Source of the DNA: Myceligenerans indicum
GTDB lineage: Bacteria; Actinomycetota; Actinomycetes; Actinomycetales; Cellulomonadaceae
Direction of reading: 5' to 3'
Assembly (NCBI RefSeq): GCF_016742955.1
Contig: NZ_JABBYC010000009.1
Span: forward strand, 1-64,000
DNA length: 64,000 bases
The position numbers and the translations under genes were made by a program. The stretch's first letter is position 1; each line of letters begins with the position of its first letter. The notes under the pieces are model-generated. The model saw nothing but the letters and a program-made list of their open reading frames with translations, was not told where the DNA came from and searched no databases. Below are positions 25,549-34,710 of this stretch, piece by piece.

Positions 25549-26697
25549 GTGCGCATCGCCCAGATCACCTACTCGACCAGACCCCGTGGCGGGGTGGTGC
25601 ACACCATCGCACTCGCCGAGGCGCTCGCGGCCCGCGGGCACGAGGTGACCGTATGGACGCTGGGCCGCGGCGGGGACGACGCGTTCTTCCGGCCGGTGGA
25701 CCCGGCCGTCCGCGTCAGGGTGGTTCCGTTCGCGCCGCGTGACGAGGAGAGCGTGGGTGACCGCATCGAGCGGTCCATCCGTGCCATGGCGGAAGCCTTC
25801 GAGCCGGCCGGCTACGACGTCGTGCACGCCCAGGACTGCATCTCGGCCAACGCCGTGGGGCCCTGCATCCGCACGATCCACCACCTGGACGAGTTCACCA
25901 CGCCCCGCCTGATCGAGTGCCACAGCTCGGCGATCACCGAGCCGGTGGCACGGCTGTGTGTCTCACGCGCGGTCGCGGCCGAGGTGAGCCAGGGCTTCGG
26001 CCTGGCTCCCACCGTGATCCCCAACGGCGTCGACGCCGGCCGGTTCGCCCGCGCGGCCGGACCCGACGGAGCCGGTGCACGCGCCCGGTGGAAGGCGGAG
26101 CTGGGGCGATACGTCCTCGCGCTCGGCGGCATCGAGCCACGCAAGGGCAGCATCGACCTGCTGGAGGCGTTCGCGCTGCTGCGCGCCGACCACCCGGACC
26201 TGAGCCTCGTGATCGGCGGGGGAGAGACGCTCTTCGACTACCGCCCCTACCGCGACCGGTTCGACCGGCGCTGCACCGAGCTCGGCGTCGAGCCCATGGT
26301 TCTCGGCACCCTGGCCGACGACGACGTACCACCGCTCGTGGCGGCCGCCACGGCGCTGGGCTTCGTCTCCACCAAGGAGGGATTCGGCCTGGCGGCCATG
26401 GAAGCGCTGGCCGCCGGCGTGCCCGTGGTGGCCCGCGACCTCCCGGTCACCCGCGAGGTCTTCGGCGACACCGTCACCTACGCCGCCGACGTGCCACAGA
26501 TCGCCGCGGCGCTGGCCGCCGTCCTCGACGACCCGACCCCGGCCGACGCCGGTCCCGGACGAGAGCTGGCCGCACGCCACACCTGGGCGGCAGCGGCGGC
26601 GGCGCACGAACGCTTCTACGCGCACGTCGCACGAGACGGAGGCGACGCCGGCCGGGAGATCGACCTCACGGCCGGTCAGTGGGCTCGCCACGGCTGA
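25549..26697 (+). CDS. GT4-type glycosyltransferase, MSMEG_0565 family
   Basis: This 382-aa GT-B fold glycosyltransferase carries the N-terminal RGGVVHTIALAEALAARGHEVTVWTLG acceptor domain. The C-terminal nucleotide-sugar domain has VIPNGVDAGRFA, LALGGIEPRKGSIDLLEAFALL and the acidic EX7E-like segment FVSTKEGFGLAAMEALAAGVPVVA. It belongs to the MSMEG_0565 type found at the end of Nit1 clusters. It implies that the cluster product is glycosylated. GTG 25549 is the likely start, 33 bp after the pseudo-nitrilase. It is the last gene of the cluster. Confidence 0.88.
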   Translation: MRIAQITYSTRPRGGVVHTIALAEALAARGHEVTVWTLGRGGDDAFFRPVDPAVRVRVVPFAPRDEESVGDRIERSIRAMAEAFEPAGYDVVHAQDCISANAVGPCIRTIHHLDEFTTPRLIECHSSAITEPVARLCVSRAVAAEVSQGFGLAPTVIPNGVDAGRFARAAGPDGAGARARWKAELGRYVLALGGIEPRKGSIDLLEAFALLRADHPDLSLVIGGGETLFDYRPYRDRFDRRCTELGVEPMVLGTLADDDVPPLVAAATALGFVSTKEGFGLAAMEALAAGVPVVARDLPVTREVFGDTVTYAADVPQIAAALAAVLDDPTPADAGPGRELAARHTWAAAAAAHERFYAHVARDGGDAGREIDLTAGQWARHG

Positions 26698-26809
26698 CCC
26701 GGAGAGCAGGCGTGCGGAGACGCCGTCGGACGCGCAGGAGCCGCTGCGCTGAACTCGAACGCGCAGCGCCGCCGGCCTGTGTCGCCGACTTGGCCGAGGT
26801 GAGCGGATC

Positions 26810-27121
26810 ATGGCGCTCCGATCCCTTGCGGCCGCCATCGCGCACGGGACCGACGTCCGCCCCGATCTCGCGGCGGTGACCGGCACACCCATGCCCGACG
26901 TCGTCGGCGCGCTCCTTACGCTCGTACTCGTCACGGCGGTCGCGATGCTCATCGTCAGCGCCGCCGCCTGGGCGCTCGCGGCATCGGCCGGAAGTTTCCA
27001 GGGCGTCGCCAAGGCGCGCGCCGGCGTGCTCATCGCTCTGGGCTGCGCTGCCATGAGCGGCGGTGCGCTTGCCTGGACGAACTGGCTCTTGGAGACCGGC
27101 GCGCCCCTGAATCAGGGGTGA
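26810..27121 (+). CDS. Small membrane protein of ICE/conjugation modules (DUF6112-like, VirB2-like role)
   Basis: This 103-aa protein has two hydrophobic helices (VVGALLTLVLVTAVAMLIVSAAAWALAA and ARAGVLIALGCAAMSGGALAWTNWLL). The connecting segment 'G-F-x-G-V-A-K-A-R-A-G' is typical of DUF6112 proteins encoded in actinobacterial integrative conjugative elements. They sit next to TrbL-like genes and may form part of the transfer channel. A second, disrupted copy lies at 28451-28756. It is intact but probably stranded in a decayed element. Confidence 0.75.
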   Translation: MALRSLAAAIAHGTDVRPDLAAVTGTPMPDVVGALLTLVLVTAVAMLIVSAAAWALAASAGSFQGVAKARAGVLIALGCAAMSGGALAWTNWLLETGAPLNQG

Positions 27122-27205
27122 AGTTGCACGTCGGTTCGATAACAAGGGGCGGGCGGTCGAGTGATGTCTCCTACGCTCAGGGGCGTTCCAGAGGAAGGTC
27201 CATGC

Positions 27206-28372
27206 GTGAACAGTTCGCTATCGCCGGAGGAACGGCACACGGATGCCGATGAGGATCCGGTCGTCTTCCCGACCAACCGGAGCTACTTGAAGAAGGTCGC
27301 CTTGCTGGGCGGGCCCGCGATGACGCTCGCCAGCGGCGCGATCGGGTGGTTCGGCGTCGCCGACCTGCTCGGTGCCGAGACATTCGTGCCGTTCTGGTTC
27401 GCCCCGATCGGCATCTTCGCGTTCCTCTTCTTCGCCTACGGGTGGTGGTTTGCGATCCGCCGGCTCACGGTCGGCGGGGGTGGTCTGCGGATCGGGCCCG
27501 CGGGCATCGAGTCGTTCGGCGTCGGCGCAGTGCGTTGGTCGGTGCCGTGGTCCGACGTCGAGTGGTGGTACATCGGGTACGTGTCCTCGCAGGAATACCT
27601 TCACGTGGTGGTGCGGGACCCCGACGAGTACATCGCTCGGGAGGCCAACCCGCTCAAGCGGCTTGCCGGGCGGATGAACGTTCGGCTCGTGGGGACACCA
27701 GTGTCGGTTGCGCTGAGTACTGTCGATGCCCCGCCGGGGGCGATTGCCGAGGCGATGGTCCGGTACAGCGGGATCGATCCTGCCGATGACGACGAACCCG
27801 AGGCCCTCGACAACGATGCCGCGCATCAGGTCGTGAGTGTTCCTGGTCGCAAGCCACTGGGCCGTCGGCATCAATGGCTGTGGGCGGGGTTCCTCCTCAC
27901 CGTCGTGGGAAGCTCGTTCGCGCTGCACTTCGGAAGCGCGGGACGGGGCATCGAGCTCGGATACGCCCTCTTGGCACAGGGGATCGCGGCCGCTCTTCTC
28001 CTGATCATGGTGGTGCGGGACATGCTCCACGACGAGGCCGACGAATTGGTTGCCTGCGTGCGCACCTACGGTGGGGGTGCGCCGGTGGTCGGCTGGATTC
28101 CGACGAGCCAGGCCAATGAGGTTGCGGCCGAGGTACGTCGCGGCGGCGTTGAGGCCTGGGCCGCCTATCACCCCATCGCCGTTGGTTACTGGGCGGTTGT
28201 CAACTTCGTCGGGGCGACACTCGGAATCTATGGAGTCGTATCTCTTGGGGAGCGCGCGGTCGAGCCCATCACGTCATGGGCGTTGATCATCGGCGGCGCG
28301 ATTATGTTCCTCGGTATCGCAGAAGCACCGCGGACAGGTTGGTTCCGCCGGAGGGTTCTGCGCATGTACTGA
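27206..28372 (+). CDS. Multi-pass membrane protein of unknown function (element cargo)
   Basis: This 388-aa protein starts at GTG 27206, with gaggaagg about 10 bases upstream. Two N-terminal membrane helices (VALLGGPAMTLASGAIGWFGVADLL, FAPIGIFAFLFFAYGWWFAI) precede a soluble PH-like or STM3941-like domain (LRIGPAGIESFGVGAVRWSVPWSDVEWWYIGY...LHVVVRDPDEYI). Two to four further helices follow at the C-terminus. It interrupts the DUF6112 pair of the conjugation module. Its codon use is looser than that of its neighbours, consistent with acquired cargo. No function can be assigned. Confidence 0.75.
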   Translation: MNSSLSPEERHTDADEDPVVFPTNRSYLKKVALLGGPAMTLASGAIGWFGVADLLGAETFVPFWFAPIGIFAFLFFAYGWWFAIRRLTVGGGGLRIGPAGIESFGVGAVRWSVPWSDVEWWYIGYVSSQEYLHVVVRDPDEYIAREANPLKRLAGRMNVRLVGTPVSVALSTVDAPPGAIAEAMVRYSGIDPADDDEPEALDNDAAHQVVSVPGRKPLGRRHQWLWAGFLLTVVGSSFALHFGSAGRGIELGYALLAQGIAAALLLIMVVRDMLHDEADELVACVRTYGGGAPVVGWIPTSQANEVAAEVRRGGVEAWAAYHPIAVGYWAVVNFVGATLGIYGVVSLGERAVEPITSWALIIGGAIMFLGIAEAPRTGWFRRRVLRMY

Positions 28373-28450
28373 AGCGCAAGCACCTCAGTCGCGCCCGAGG
28401 CATCCTCGCCCTGCGATAGCCACGCGGCGCGCGATGCGCACCTGCCGACC

Positions 28451-28756
28451 ATGGACACCATCAGATCCCGCTCCCTGACGGGAGTGATCGACATCGGTCC
28501 GAACGACTCGGGCCTACCAGGGATCAGCTAGTTCCAGGACATCGTCGGCGCGATGATGACCGTCTGCCTGATCTGCGCGGTCCTCGGCGTCATCATCTCC
28601 GCGATCGTGTGGGCGCTCGGCTCGAACTCCTCCAACCCCCGCATGGCCGGACGCGGCAAGACCGGCGTGCTGTTCCCCCTGGCCGCCGCGGTCATCTGCG
28701 GCGCGAGCGTGGCCGCGGTGAACTTCTTCTGGGACGTCGGCCAGACGGTCGGGTGA
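28451..28756 (+). pseudogene. Second DUF6112-like gene, interrupted by an in-frame TAG
   Basis: Reading from ATG 28451 gives MDTIRSRSLTGVIDIGPNDSGLPGIS. A TAG at 28529-28531 follows, then the same frame continues FQDIVGAMMTVCLICAVLGVIISAIVWALGS...ARGKTGVLFPLAAAVICGASVAAVNFF to the TGA before 28757. The part after the stop is a normal DUF6112 membrane protein. One base change (CAG to TAG) would restore it. Restart at ATG 28553 could still give a 67-aa protein lacking the N-terminus. It lies just ahead of the truncated TrbL-like gene. Confidence 0.8.
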
Positions 28757-28762
28757 GCCGCG

Positions 28763-29234
28763 ATGAGCGTATGCGACGCCCCGCTGGTGGACGAGCTGTG
28801 CTCCGATCTGGGCGACGCCGCTGGGTCGGTGTGGACCGCGCCGCTGGAAGCGCTGGCGACCGCGACCGGGGGAGTGGCCGAGTTCCTCATCCGCACCATG
28901 TGGGAGGCGTTCGACTCCACCACCATGGTCGACGTCACCACCGGTGAGTTCGTGGGCGTCTACAACCTCGTGTTCGGTGTGGCGCTCTTCTGGATGGTCG
29001 CGTTCTTCCTGCTCCAGCTCATCACGGCCATGCTGCGCCGCGAACCCGGCGCGCTGGCACGAGCCGCGCTCGGACTCGGCAAGTCCGTACTCGGCTCCTT
29101 CCTCGTCGTGACCCACACGGCACCAATGCTGGAGATCACAGATCAGGTCTGCCGCGGCATCGTCGCGACGTCGGGCATCACGATGGAGGAGATCGGCCTC
29201 GAACTCGCCGGCCTGGCCGTCATCACCGTCACGG
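28763..29234 (+). pseudogene. Truncated conjugation membrane protein (TrbL/VirB6-like N-terminus)
   Basis: About 157 residues are present: a soluble start (MSVCDAPLVDELCSDLGDAAGSVWTAPLEAL), then hydrophobic helices FVGVYNLVFGVALFWMVAFFLLQLITAML and VLGSFLVVTHTAPMLEITDQVC. This is typical of the channel protein that follows DUF6112 in actinobacterial ICEs. The coding region breaks off at about 29234, directly against an in-frame recombinase fragment in another frame. The other 300 or more residues expected for the family are missing. The gene must be non-functional. Confidence 0.8.
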
Positions 29235-30077
29235 CGGGTCCAGAACGTCTTGACCGCGCACCAGGTCTCCGGGGAGAGGACCCAGAAGCACGAGCACTAC
29301 CTGAAGGGCTCGATCTACTGCGGCGACTGCGGCTCCCGGCTCCTGGTCACGCACGCGAAGAACGGCAAGGGCGTCGTCTACCCGTACTTCATGTGCGCCG
29401 GCCGACACGCCAAGCGCACGAACTGTCTGCGGCAGGCGATGCCCGTCGCCGACATCGAGCAGAAGGTCGAGGACTACTACCGGCAGGTGCAGATCCCGGA
29501 GCACATCGTCACGGCCCTGCGGCACATGCTCACCCGCCAGTTCGACGACCTCCACGCCGCGAGCAAGACCGAGCGCCGCACACTCGTCGCCGAACGTGAC
29601 AAGCTCCGCGACGAGCGGCGCAGCCTCCTGCGCGCCCACCACTCGGGAGCCGTGCCGCTCGACCTCCTCAAGGAGGAACAGGACCGCATCTCACGCCGAC
29701 TCGCGTTCCTCGACTCCCGGATTGAGGCAGGGCAGGTCGAGTACGACCAGGCCAAGGCCCACCTGGAGGACTGCCTGGAGCTGGCCGGCAACGCCCACGC
29801 GATCTACATGAGCCTGAACGACTCCCTGCGCCGCGTCGCCAACCAGGCGTTCTTCGAGCGCATCAACGTCTACGAGATCGAGCACATTGACGCCGTGACG
29901 GCCGACCACGGCGAGCCGTTCGACGTCCTGTTCGACCCGGCGGTCCAGGGCGACGCGCTCGCCAGCGACGCGGAACTACAGCAGGGGACAGGTGCCAAAC
30001 CCGCTGACGTCGCGGGTTTGAACATCCAACCTCAGGTGGGCCCGGAGGGACTCGAACCCCCGACCATTACGGTGTAA
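29235..30077 (+). pseudogene. C-terminal part of a large serine recombinase
   Basis: From RVQNVLTAHQVSGERTQKHEHYLKG the frame carries the recombinase zinc-ribbon (IYCGDCGSRLLV...YFMCAGRHAKRTNC) and a long coiled-coil region (LRHMLTRQFDDLHAASKTERRTLVAERDKLRDERRSLL). The catalytic N-terminal resolvase domain with its Ser nucleophile and the first DNA-binding part are absent. The preceding sequence belongs to a conjugation gene, so an internal deletion joined the two. The frame runs into the tRNA-Val 3' half, giving a QPQVGPEGLEPPTITV tail. This is typical of integrases inserted at tRNA genes. Confidence 0.85.
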
Positions 30078-30109
30078 ACGTAGTGCTCTACCAGCTGAGC
30101 TACAGGCCC
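30037..30109 (-). tRNA. tRNA-Val (UAC)
   Basis: The minus strand begins gggcctgtagctcagctgg. The acceptor stem is GGGCCTG/CGGGCCC with one G:U pair. The anticodon loop TTTACAC gives anticodon TAC, and the T arm is GGGGGTTCGAGTCCCTC. CCA is not encoded (the genomic sequence after the discriminator is CCT). The serine recombinase frame overlaps its 3' half, which marks the tRNA as the probable attachment site of the decayed element. The tRNA itself looks intact. Confidence 0.92.
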
Positions 30110-30239
30110 CGGAACAGCGCAGCCCAGGATACCCGTCCTGGTGTCCGCGCCGTGCCATGCGGTGACACCGGAAGTTCCTGGTCCGGTGTCACCGCCGCGG
30201 GCGCGTGGCTCGTTGCCGGCCGCGCGCCCGCAGCTTCCA

Positions 30240-30728
30240 TCAGATCTCTGCCAACGCCTGGCGATAGCCCTCCAGATCGCGGCTCTGCCCGCGAGGGCTG
30301 AGCACCCTCCAGCGCACGATCCCGTCCGCGTCGATGAGGAAGGAGCCGCGCAGCGCGTGCCCGGACTCGTCGTCGAACACTCCGAACGACCGGGCGACGG
30401 CGCCGTGCGGCCAGAAGTCGCTCAGCAGGTCGAAGCCGAAGCCCTCTGCCTGCTGCCACGCCTTGAGCGTGAACACGGGGTCCGTGGACACGGCGAGCAG
30501 GCGCACGCCGACCGTCTCGAAGTCCTCGATGTTGTCCCGCAGCTCGCACAGCTCGCTGGTGCAGATCCCGGAGAAGGCGAACGGGTAGAAGACCACCAGC
30601 GTGGTCTGGCCGCGCAGGTCCGCCAGGTGCACCGGTGTGCCGTGCGTGTCGGGGAGGGTGAAATCGGGTGCCGGCCGGCCCGGACCGATGGCCGGTGCGG
30701 CGTCGGCGGCAGGCGCGAGGGAGGTCAT
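30240..30728 (-). CDS. Peroxiredoxin, AhpE/BCP-like
   Basis: This 162-aa thiol peroxidase reduces hydroperoxides through Cys56 in FYPFAFSGICTSELC. A second Cys61 five residues later may act in resolution, as in BCP-type enzymes. Other features are PAPDFTLPDTHGTPVHLADLRG at the start, VRLLAVSTDP and a C-terminal GSFLIDADGIVRW. Start 30728 (MTSLAP) overlaps the stop of the DUF3052 gene as ATGA. An upstream in-frame start at 30770 lies inside that gene and is less likely. The pair lies divergent from aceE, an arrangement common in actinobacteria. Confidence 0.92.
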   Translation of the reverse strand: MTSLAPAADAAPAIGPGRPAPDFTLPDTHGTPVHLADLRGQTTLVVFYPFAFSGICTSELCELRDNIEDFETVGVRLLAVSTDPVFTLKAWQQAEGFGFDLLSDFWPHGAVARSFGVFDDESGHALRGSFLIDADGIVRWRVLSPRGQSRDLEGYRQALAEI

Positions 30729-31156
30729 CAGTGTCCGCGGCCCCGGAAGGCCAGTCTCGTGGCGGACCACTCCTCCGCGACGGCGAGCGTGTTCGTCGTC
30801 TGCAGGCCCGCGGTGTTCGCGGCCTCCTGGATCTCGCCGGGCGTGGTGTGCCCCTCACGCCCGGCCTTCGGCGTGAAGATCCAGATGAGTCCGCCGTCGT
30901 CGAGCAGCGTGGTGACGTCGACCATGGCATCGGTCAGGTCTCCGTCGTCGTCCCGCCACCAGAGGATCACGGCGTCGGTGACATCGCCGTAGTCCTCGTC
31001 CTCGAGTTCGTTGCCGGTGATCTTCTCGATCTCGGTGCGCACGTCGTCGTCGACGTCGTCGCCCCAGCCGAACTCCTGAACCACTTGGTCGGCCTTGAAT
31101 CCGAGTCGGTCCGCACCCTGGGTGTCCGCGCTCACTTGGTTCTGCATTCCTTTCAT
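30728..31156 (-). CDS. DUF3052 family protein
   Basis: This 142-aa acidic protein begins MKGMQNQVSADTQGADRLGFKADQVVQEFGWGDDVDDDVR. It has the family core GDVTDAVILWWRDDDGDLTDAMVDVTTLLDDGGLIWIFTPKAGREGHTTPGEIQEAANTAGL. Members are actinobacterial and of unknown function. They usually sit next to aceE and a peroxiredoxin, as here. ATG 31156 has aggatcgtgag upstream. ATG 31147 is also possible. The two-gene operon with the peroxiredoxin is translationally coupled. Confidence 0.9.
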   Translation of the reverse strand: MKGMQNQVSADTQGADRLGFKADQVVQEFGWGDDVDDDVRTEIEKITGNELEDEDYGDVTDAVILWWRDDDGDLTDAMVDVTTLLDDGGLIWIFTPKAGREGHTTPGEIQEAANTAGLQTTNTLAVAEEWSATRLAFRGRGH

Positions 31157-31810
31157 CTCACGATCCTGGGCCGCGTGGTGACCAGGCGTCCTTCGTGGCA
31201 AAGGTAGTGCACTCGGACGTGCCGCGCCGCATGGGGCGCGCCAGTGATGCCGGACCGTTGTGTCCCGGCTACGTGGTGACGGGACCGTGTTCCCCGGGTG
31301 GCACCGGCCGCCGGATACCGCGTGTGGCCTGCGGCACCAGGGACGGCGTCGTCCGAGGATCACCAAGACCGTACCCGGTATCAGTAAAGCGATACTCGGT
31401 CTCACCTTCGGGTCTCATCCGCGAGAAGTCGACGCGAAGTAACGCAGATCACGCATCCGGTCGGGCTTCTTGACCCTTCTATGGTGTGAGCGCGCGCCGA
31501 AAGGAGTCAGAATGGCTGTGACCACCTGTGCGGGGCGGGCGCCGCGGACCGCGACGCCGGCCGCCCCCGAGTGGCGCAGGACGAGACACGCACGGCCGAC
31601 CAGCCGTGCTGACGACTCTGGCGCGACGAAGGACGTCGTGGAGGGTGAGGGCCGAGGTACGAGGTGCTCGCCTGAAACGGAGCCCGAGGAGCGTCAGCGA
31701 GAAGAGATCTGACGTGACGAAGGGCGCAGTGGAGGGTGAGGGCCGCGTAACGAGGCGCTCGCACGACGCGGAGAGCCCGAGGAGCGTCAGCGACAAGGGA
31801 GAGGTTGCTC
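31157..31810. promoter_or_regulatory. 654-bp region between the DUF3052 gene and aceE, with tandem imperfect repeats
   Basis: No gene is supported here. The left part (31157-31470) should hold the divergent promoters. A relatively AT-rich stretch around 31370-31450 includes aagcgatactcggtctc. The right part (31621-31800) holds two copies of a unit of about 92 bp, sharing gacgaagg.., gtggagggtgagggccg, acgagg.gctcgc and cccgaggagcgtcagcgaga/aca. The second copy ends in the aceE ribosome-binding site gggagagg. The repeats could be a leader RNA or a binding array. Confidence 0.6.
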
Positions 31811-34576
31811 GTGGCTTCGTTTGACGAGACCGGACCGCTGATCAACGGTCTGCTCAGCGCTGTGCCGGACATCGACCCGGAGGAAACCTCCGAATGGGTC
31901 GAGTCGTTCGACGGACTGCTCGACGACAAGGGCGGTCCGCGTGCCCGGTACGTCATGCTCAACCTGCTGCGGCGGGCCCGCGAACGCAATGTGCACATCC
32001 CGGCGACGACGGCCACGCCGTACGTCAACACGATCGGGATCCACGAGGAACCCTACTTCCCGGGCGACGAGGCGATGGAGCGGCGCTACCGCTCCTTCAT
32101 CCGCTGGAACGCAGCGGTCATGGTGACCCGCGCGCAGCGTGAAGGCCTCGGGGTGGGCGGCCACATCTCCTCCTACGCGTCCGTCGCGACCTTGTACGAG
32201 GTCGGCCTGAACCACTTCTTCCGCGGCAAGGACCACCCGGGCGGCGGTGACCAGGTCTACTTCCAGGGGCACGCCTCGCCGGGTGTGTACGCCCGCGGCT
32301 TCCTCGAGGGGCGCCTCAGCGCGGACCAGCTGGACGGGTTCCGTCAGGAGAAGTCGCACGAGGGCGGCGGTCTGCCGTCCTACCCGCACCCGCGGCTCAT
32401 GCCGGACTTCTGGGAGTACCCCACCGTGTCGATGGGCCTGGGCCCGGCGTCGGCGGTCTATCAGGCGTGGACCAACAGGTACCTGCACAACCGCGGGATC
32501 AAGGACACCAGCCAGCAGGACGTGTGGGCCTTCCTCGGCGACGGCGAGATGGACGAGCCGGAGAGCCGCGGCATGATCCAGCTCGCGGCCCAGCAGCAGC
32601 TCGACAACCTCACGTTCGTGGTGAACTGCAACCTGCAGCGTCTTGACGGGCCCGTGCGCGGCAACGGCAAGATCATCCAGGAGCTGGAGGCCCAGTTCCG
32701 GGGCGCCGGCTGGAACGTCATCAAGGTCGTGTGGGGCCGCGAGTGGGACGCCCTGCTCGAGGCCGACAAGGACCGCGCGCTGATCAACCTCATGAACGCC
32801 ACGCCGGACGGCGACTACCAGACGTACCGCGCCGAGTCGGGCGCGTTCATCCGTGAGCACTTCTTCGGGCGCGACCCGCGGACGAAGGCGCTCGTGGAGA
32901 ACATGACCGACGACGACATCTGGAACCTCAAGCGCGGCGGCCACGACTACCGCAAGATCTACGCGGCCTACTCCGCGGCGCGCGCACACACCGGCCAGCC
33001 GACGATCATCCTGGCGCACACCGTCAAGGGCTACGGTCTGGGCTCCGGCTTCGCCGGGCGCAACGCGACGCACCAGATGAAGAAGCTCAAGAGCGACGAG
33101 CTCAAGACGCTGCGCGACTCGCTGAACATCCCGATCACGGACGACGAGCTCGCGGACCCGTACGCCGCGCCGTACTACCACCCGGGCATGGACTCGCCCG
33201 AGATCGAGTACATGCTGGACCGCCGGCGGCAGCTCGGCGGGTTCGTGCCGGAACGCCGGTCGACGCCGAAGACGCAGCTGACGCTCCCGCAGGCCAAGTC
33301 CTACGAGCTGCTGGCCAAGGGCTCGGGCACCCAGCAGGTCGCGTCCACGATGGCGTTCGTGCGGATGCTGAAGGACCTGTTCAAGGTCAAGGGCTTCGGC
33401 GAGCGGATCGTGCCGATCATTCCTGACGAGGCGCGCACGTTCGGTCTCGACTCGATCTTCCCCAGCGCGAAGATCTTCAACACCCTGGGCCAGAACTACC
33501 TCGCCGTGGACCGCGAGCTCATGCTGAGCTACAAGGAGTCCGAGGCCGGGCAGATCATGCACACCGGCATCAACGAGGCGGGTTCGGCCGCCGCGTTCCA
33601 GGCGGCGGGCACCTCCTACGCGACGCACGGCGAGCCGCTGATCCCGATCTACATCTTCTACTCGATGTTCGGCTTCCAGCGCACCGGCGACCAGTTCTGG
33701 GCGGCGGGCGACCAGCTGACGCGCGGCTTCATCGTCGGGGCCACCGCCGGCCGCACCACCCTGACCGGTGAGGGCCTGCAGCACGCCGACGGCCACAGCC
33801 CGATCATCGCGGCGACCAACCGCGCGATCGTGCAGTACGACCCGGCTTTCGGTTACGAGATCCGGCACATCGTGCGCGACGGCATCGAGCGGATGTACGG
33901 CCCGGGCGAGAACGGTGTCGGCGCGGACGGACGCGACCAGAACGTCATGTACTACCTGACGGTGTACAACGAGCCGATGGTCCAGCCCGCCGAGCCGGAG
34001 GACGTCGACGTCGAGGGCATCCGGCGTGGTATCCACCGCATCCACGCGGCCGGTGACGGGGACGGCCCGCGGGCCCAGCTCCTCGCCTCCGGTGTGGGTG
34101 TGCCGTGGGCCCTGGAGGCGGCGGAGCTGCTCCGCGAGGACTGGGGCGTGCACGCCGACGTCTGGTCGGTGACGAGCTGGACGGAGCTGCGGCGCGACGC
34201 GCTGGACGCGGAGCAGGCGGCGTTCGTCGACCCGGCCGCGGAGCCGCGCGTGCCGTACGTGACGCAGAAGCTGCAGGACGCCTCGGGGCCGTTCGTCGCG
34301 ACGAGCGACTACGACCACATGGTGCCGGACCAGATCCGTGCCTGGGTGCCCGGCGACTACGCCGTGCTCGGTGCGGACGGCTTCGGCTTCTCCGACACCC
34401 GGGCGGCCGCCCGCCGCTTCTTCCTCATCGACGGGCCGTCGATGGTGGTCAAGACGCTGCAGGTGCTGGCGCGCCGCGGCGAGGTCCCGGCCGACGTCGT
34501 CGCCAAGGCGGTCGAGAAGTACCGCCTGCTCGACGTGAACGCGGGTACGTCGGGCAGCTCCGGCGGCGAGAGCTGA
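31811..34576 (+). CDS. aceE: Pyruvate dehydrogenase E1 component, homodimeric type
   Basis: This 921-aa thiamine diphosphate enzyme decarboxylates pyruvate and passes the acetyl group to the E2 lipoyl domain. The TPP/Mg motif is [32 protein letters not shown]. Other typical parts are [18 protein letters not shown] near the N-terminus, [17 protein letters not shown] and [13 protein letters not shown]. The GTG start at 31811 (VASFDETGP) is 7 bases after gggagagg. A TTG six bases earlier is less well placed. It is a single gene. E2 and E3 are not adjacent, as usual in actinobacteria. Confidence 0.97.
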   Translation: MASFDETGPLINGLLSAVPDIDPEETSEWVESFDGLLDDKGGPRARYVMLNLLRRARERNVHIPATTATPYVNTIGIHEEPYFPGDEAMERRYRSFIRWNAAVMVTRAQREGLGVGGHISSYASVATLYEVGLNHFFRGKDHPGGGDQVYFQGHASPGVYARGFLEGRLSADQLDGFRQEKSHEGGGLPSYPHPRLMPDFWEYPTVSMGLGPASAVYQAWTNRYLHNRGIKDTSQQDVWAFLGDGEMDEPESRGMIQLAAQQQLDNLTFVVNCNLQRLDGPVRGNGKIIQELEAQFRGAGWNVIKVVWGREWDALLEADKDRALINLMNATPDGDYQTYRAESGAFIREHFFGRDPRTKALVENMTDDDIWNLKRGGHDYRKIYAAYSAARAHTGQPTIILAHTVKGYGLGSGFAGRNATHQMKKLKSDELKTLRDSLNIPITDDELADPYAAPYYHPGMDSPEIEYMLDRRRQLGGFVPERRSTPKTQLTLPQAKSYELLAKGSGTQQVASTMAFVRMLKDLFKVKGFGERIVPIIPDEARTFGLDSIFPSAKIFNTLGQNYLAVDRELMLSYKESEAGQIMHTGINEAGSAAAFQAAGTSYATHGEPLIPIYIFYSMFGFQRTGDQFWAAGDQLTRGFIVGATAGRTTLTGEGLQHADGHSPIIAATNRAIVQYDPAFGYEIRHIVRDGIERMYGPGENGVGADGRDQNVMYYLTVYNEPMVQPAEPEDVDVEGIRRGIHRIHAAGDGDGPRAQLLASGVGVPWALEAAELLREDWGVHADVWSVTSWTELRRDALDAEQAAFVDPAAEPRVPYVTQKLQDASGPFVATSDYDHMVPDQIRAWVPGDYAVLGADGFGFSDTRAAARRFFLIDGPSMVVKTLQVLARRGEVPADVVAKAVEKYRLLDVNAGTSGSSGGES

Positions 34577-34710
34577 GCCCGAGGCGGGGCTGAGTCCGAG
34601 CTGACGGGCGGGGGTGGCACTCGGTGCCGCCCCCGCCTTCTGCGTGTCCGCCCGGCCGGACGGTACCCCCCGCCTCGGGGATGTCAGTGTGTCCGGGCAG
34701 AATCGGGTTC

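Noticed and set aside
29235..30077. Functional serine integrase
   Set aside because: The catalytic resolvase domain with the nucleophilic Ser is missing and the frame starts in the middle of the protein at a deletion junction.
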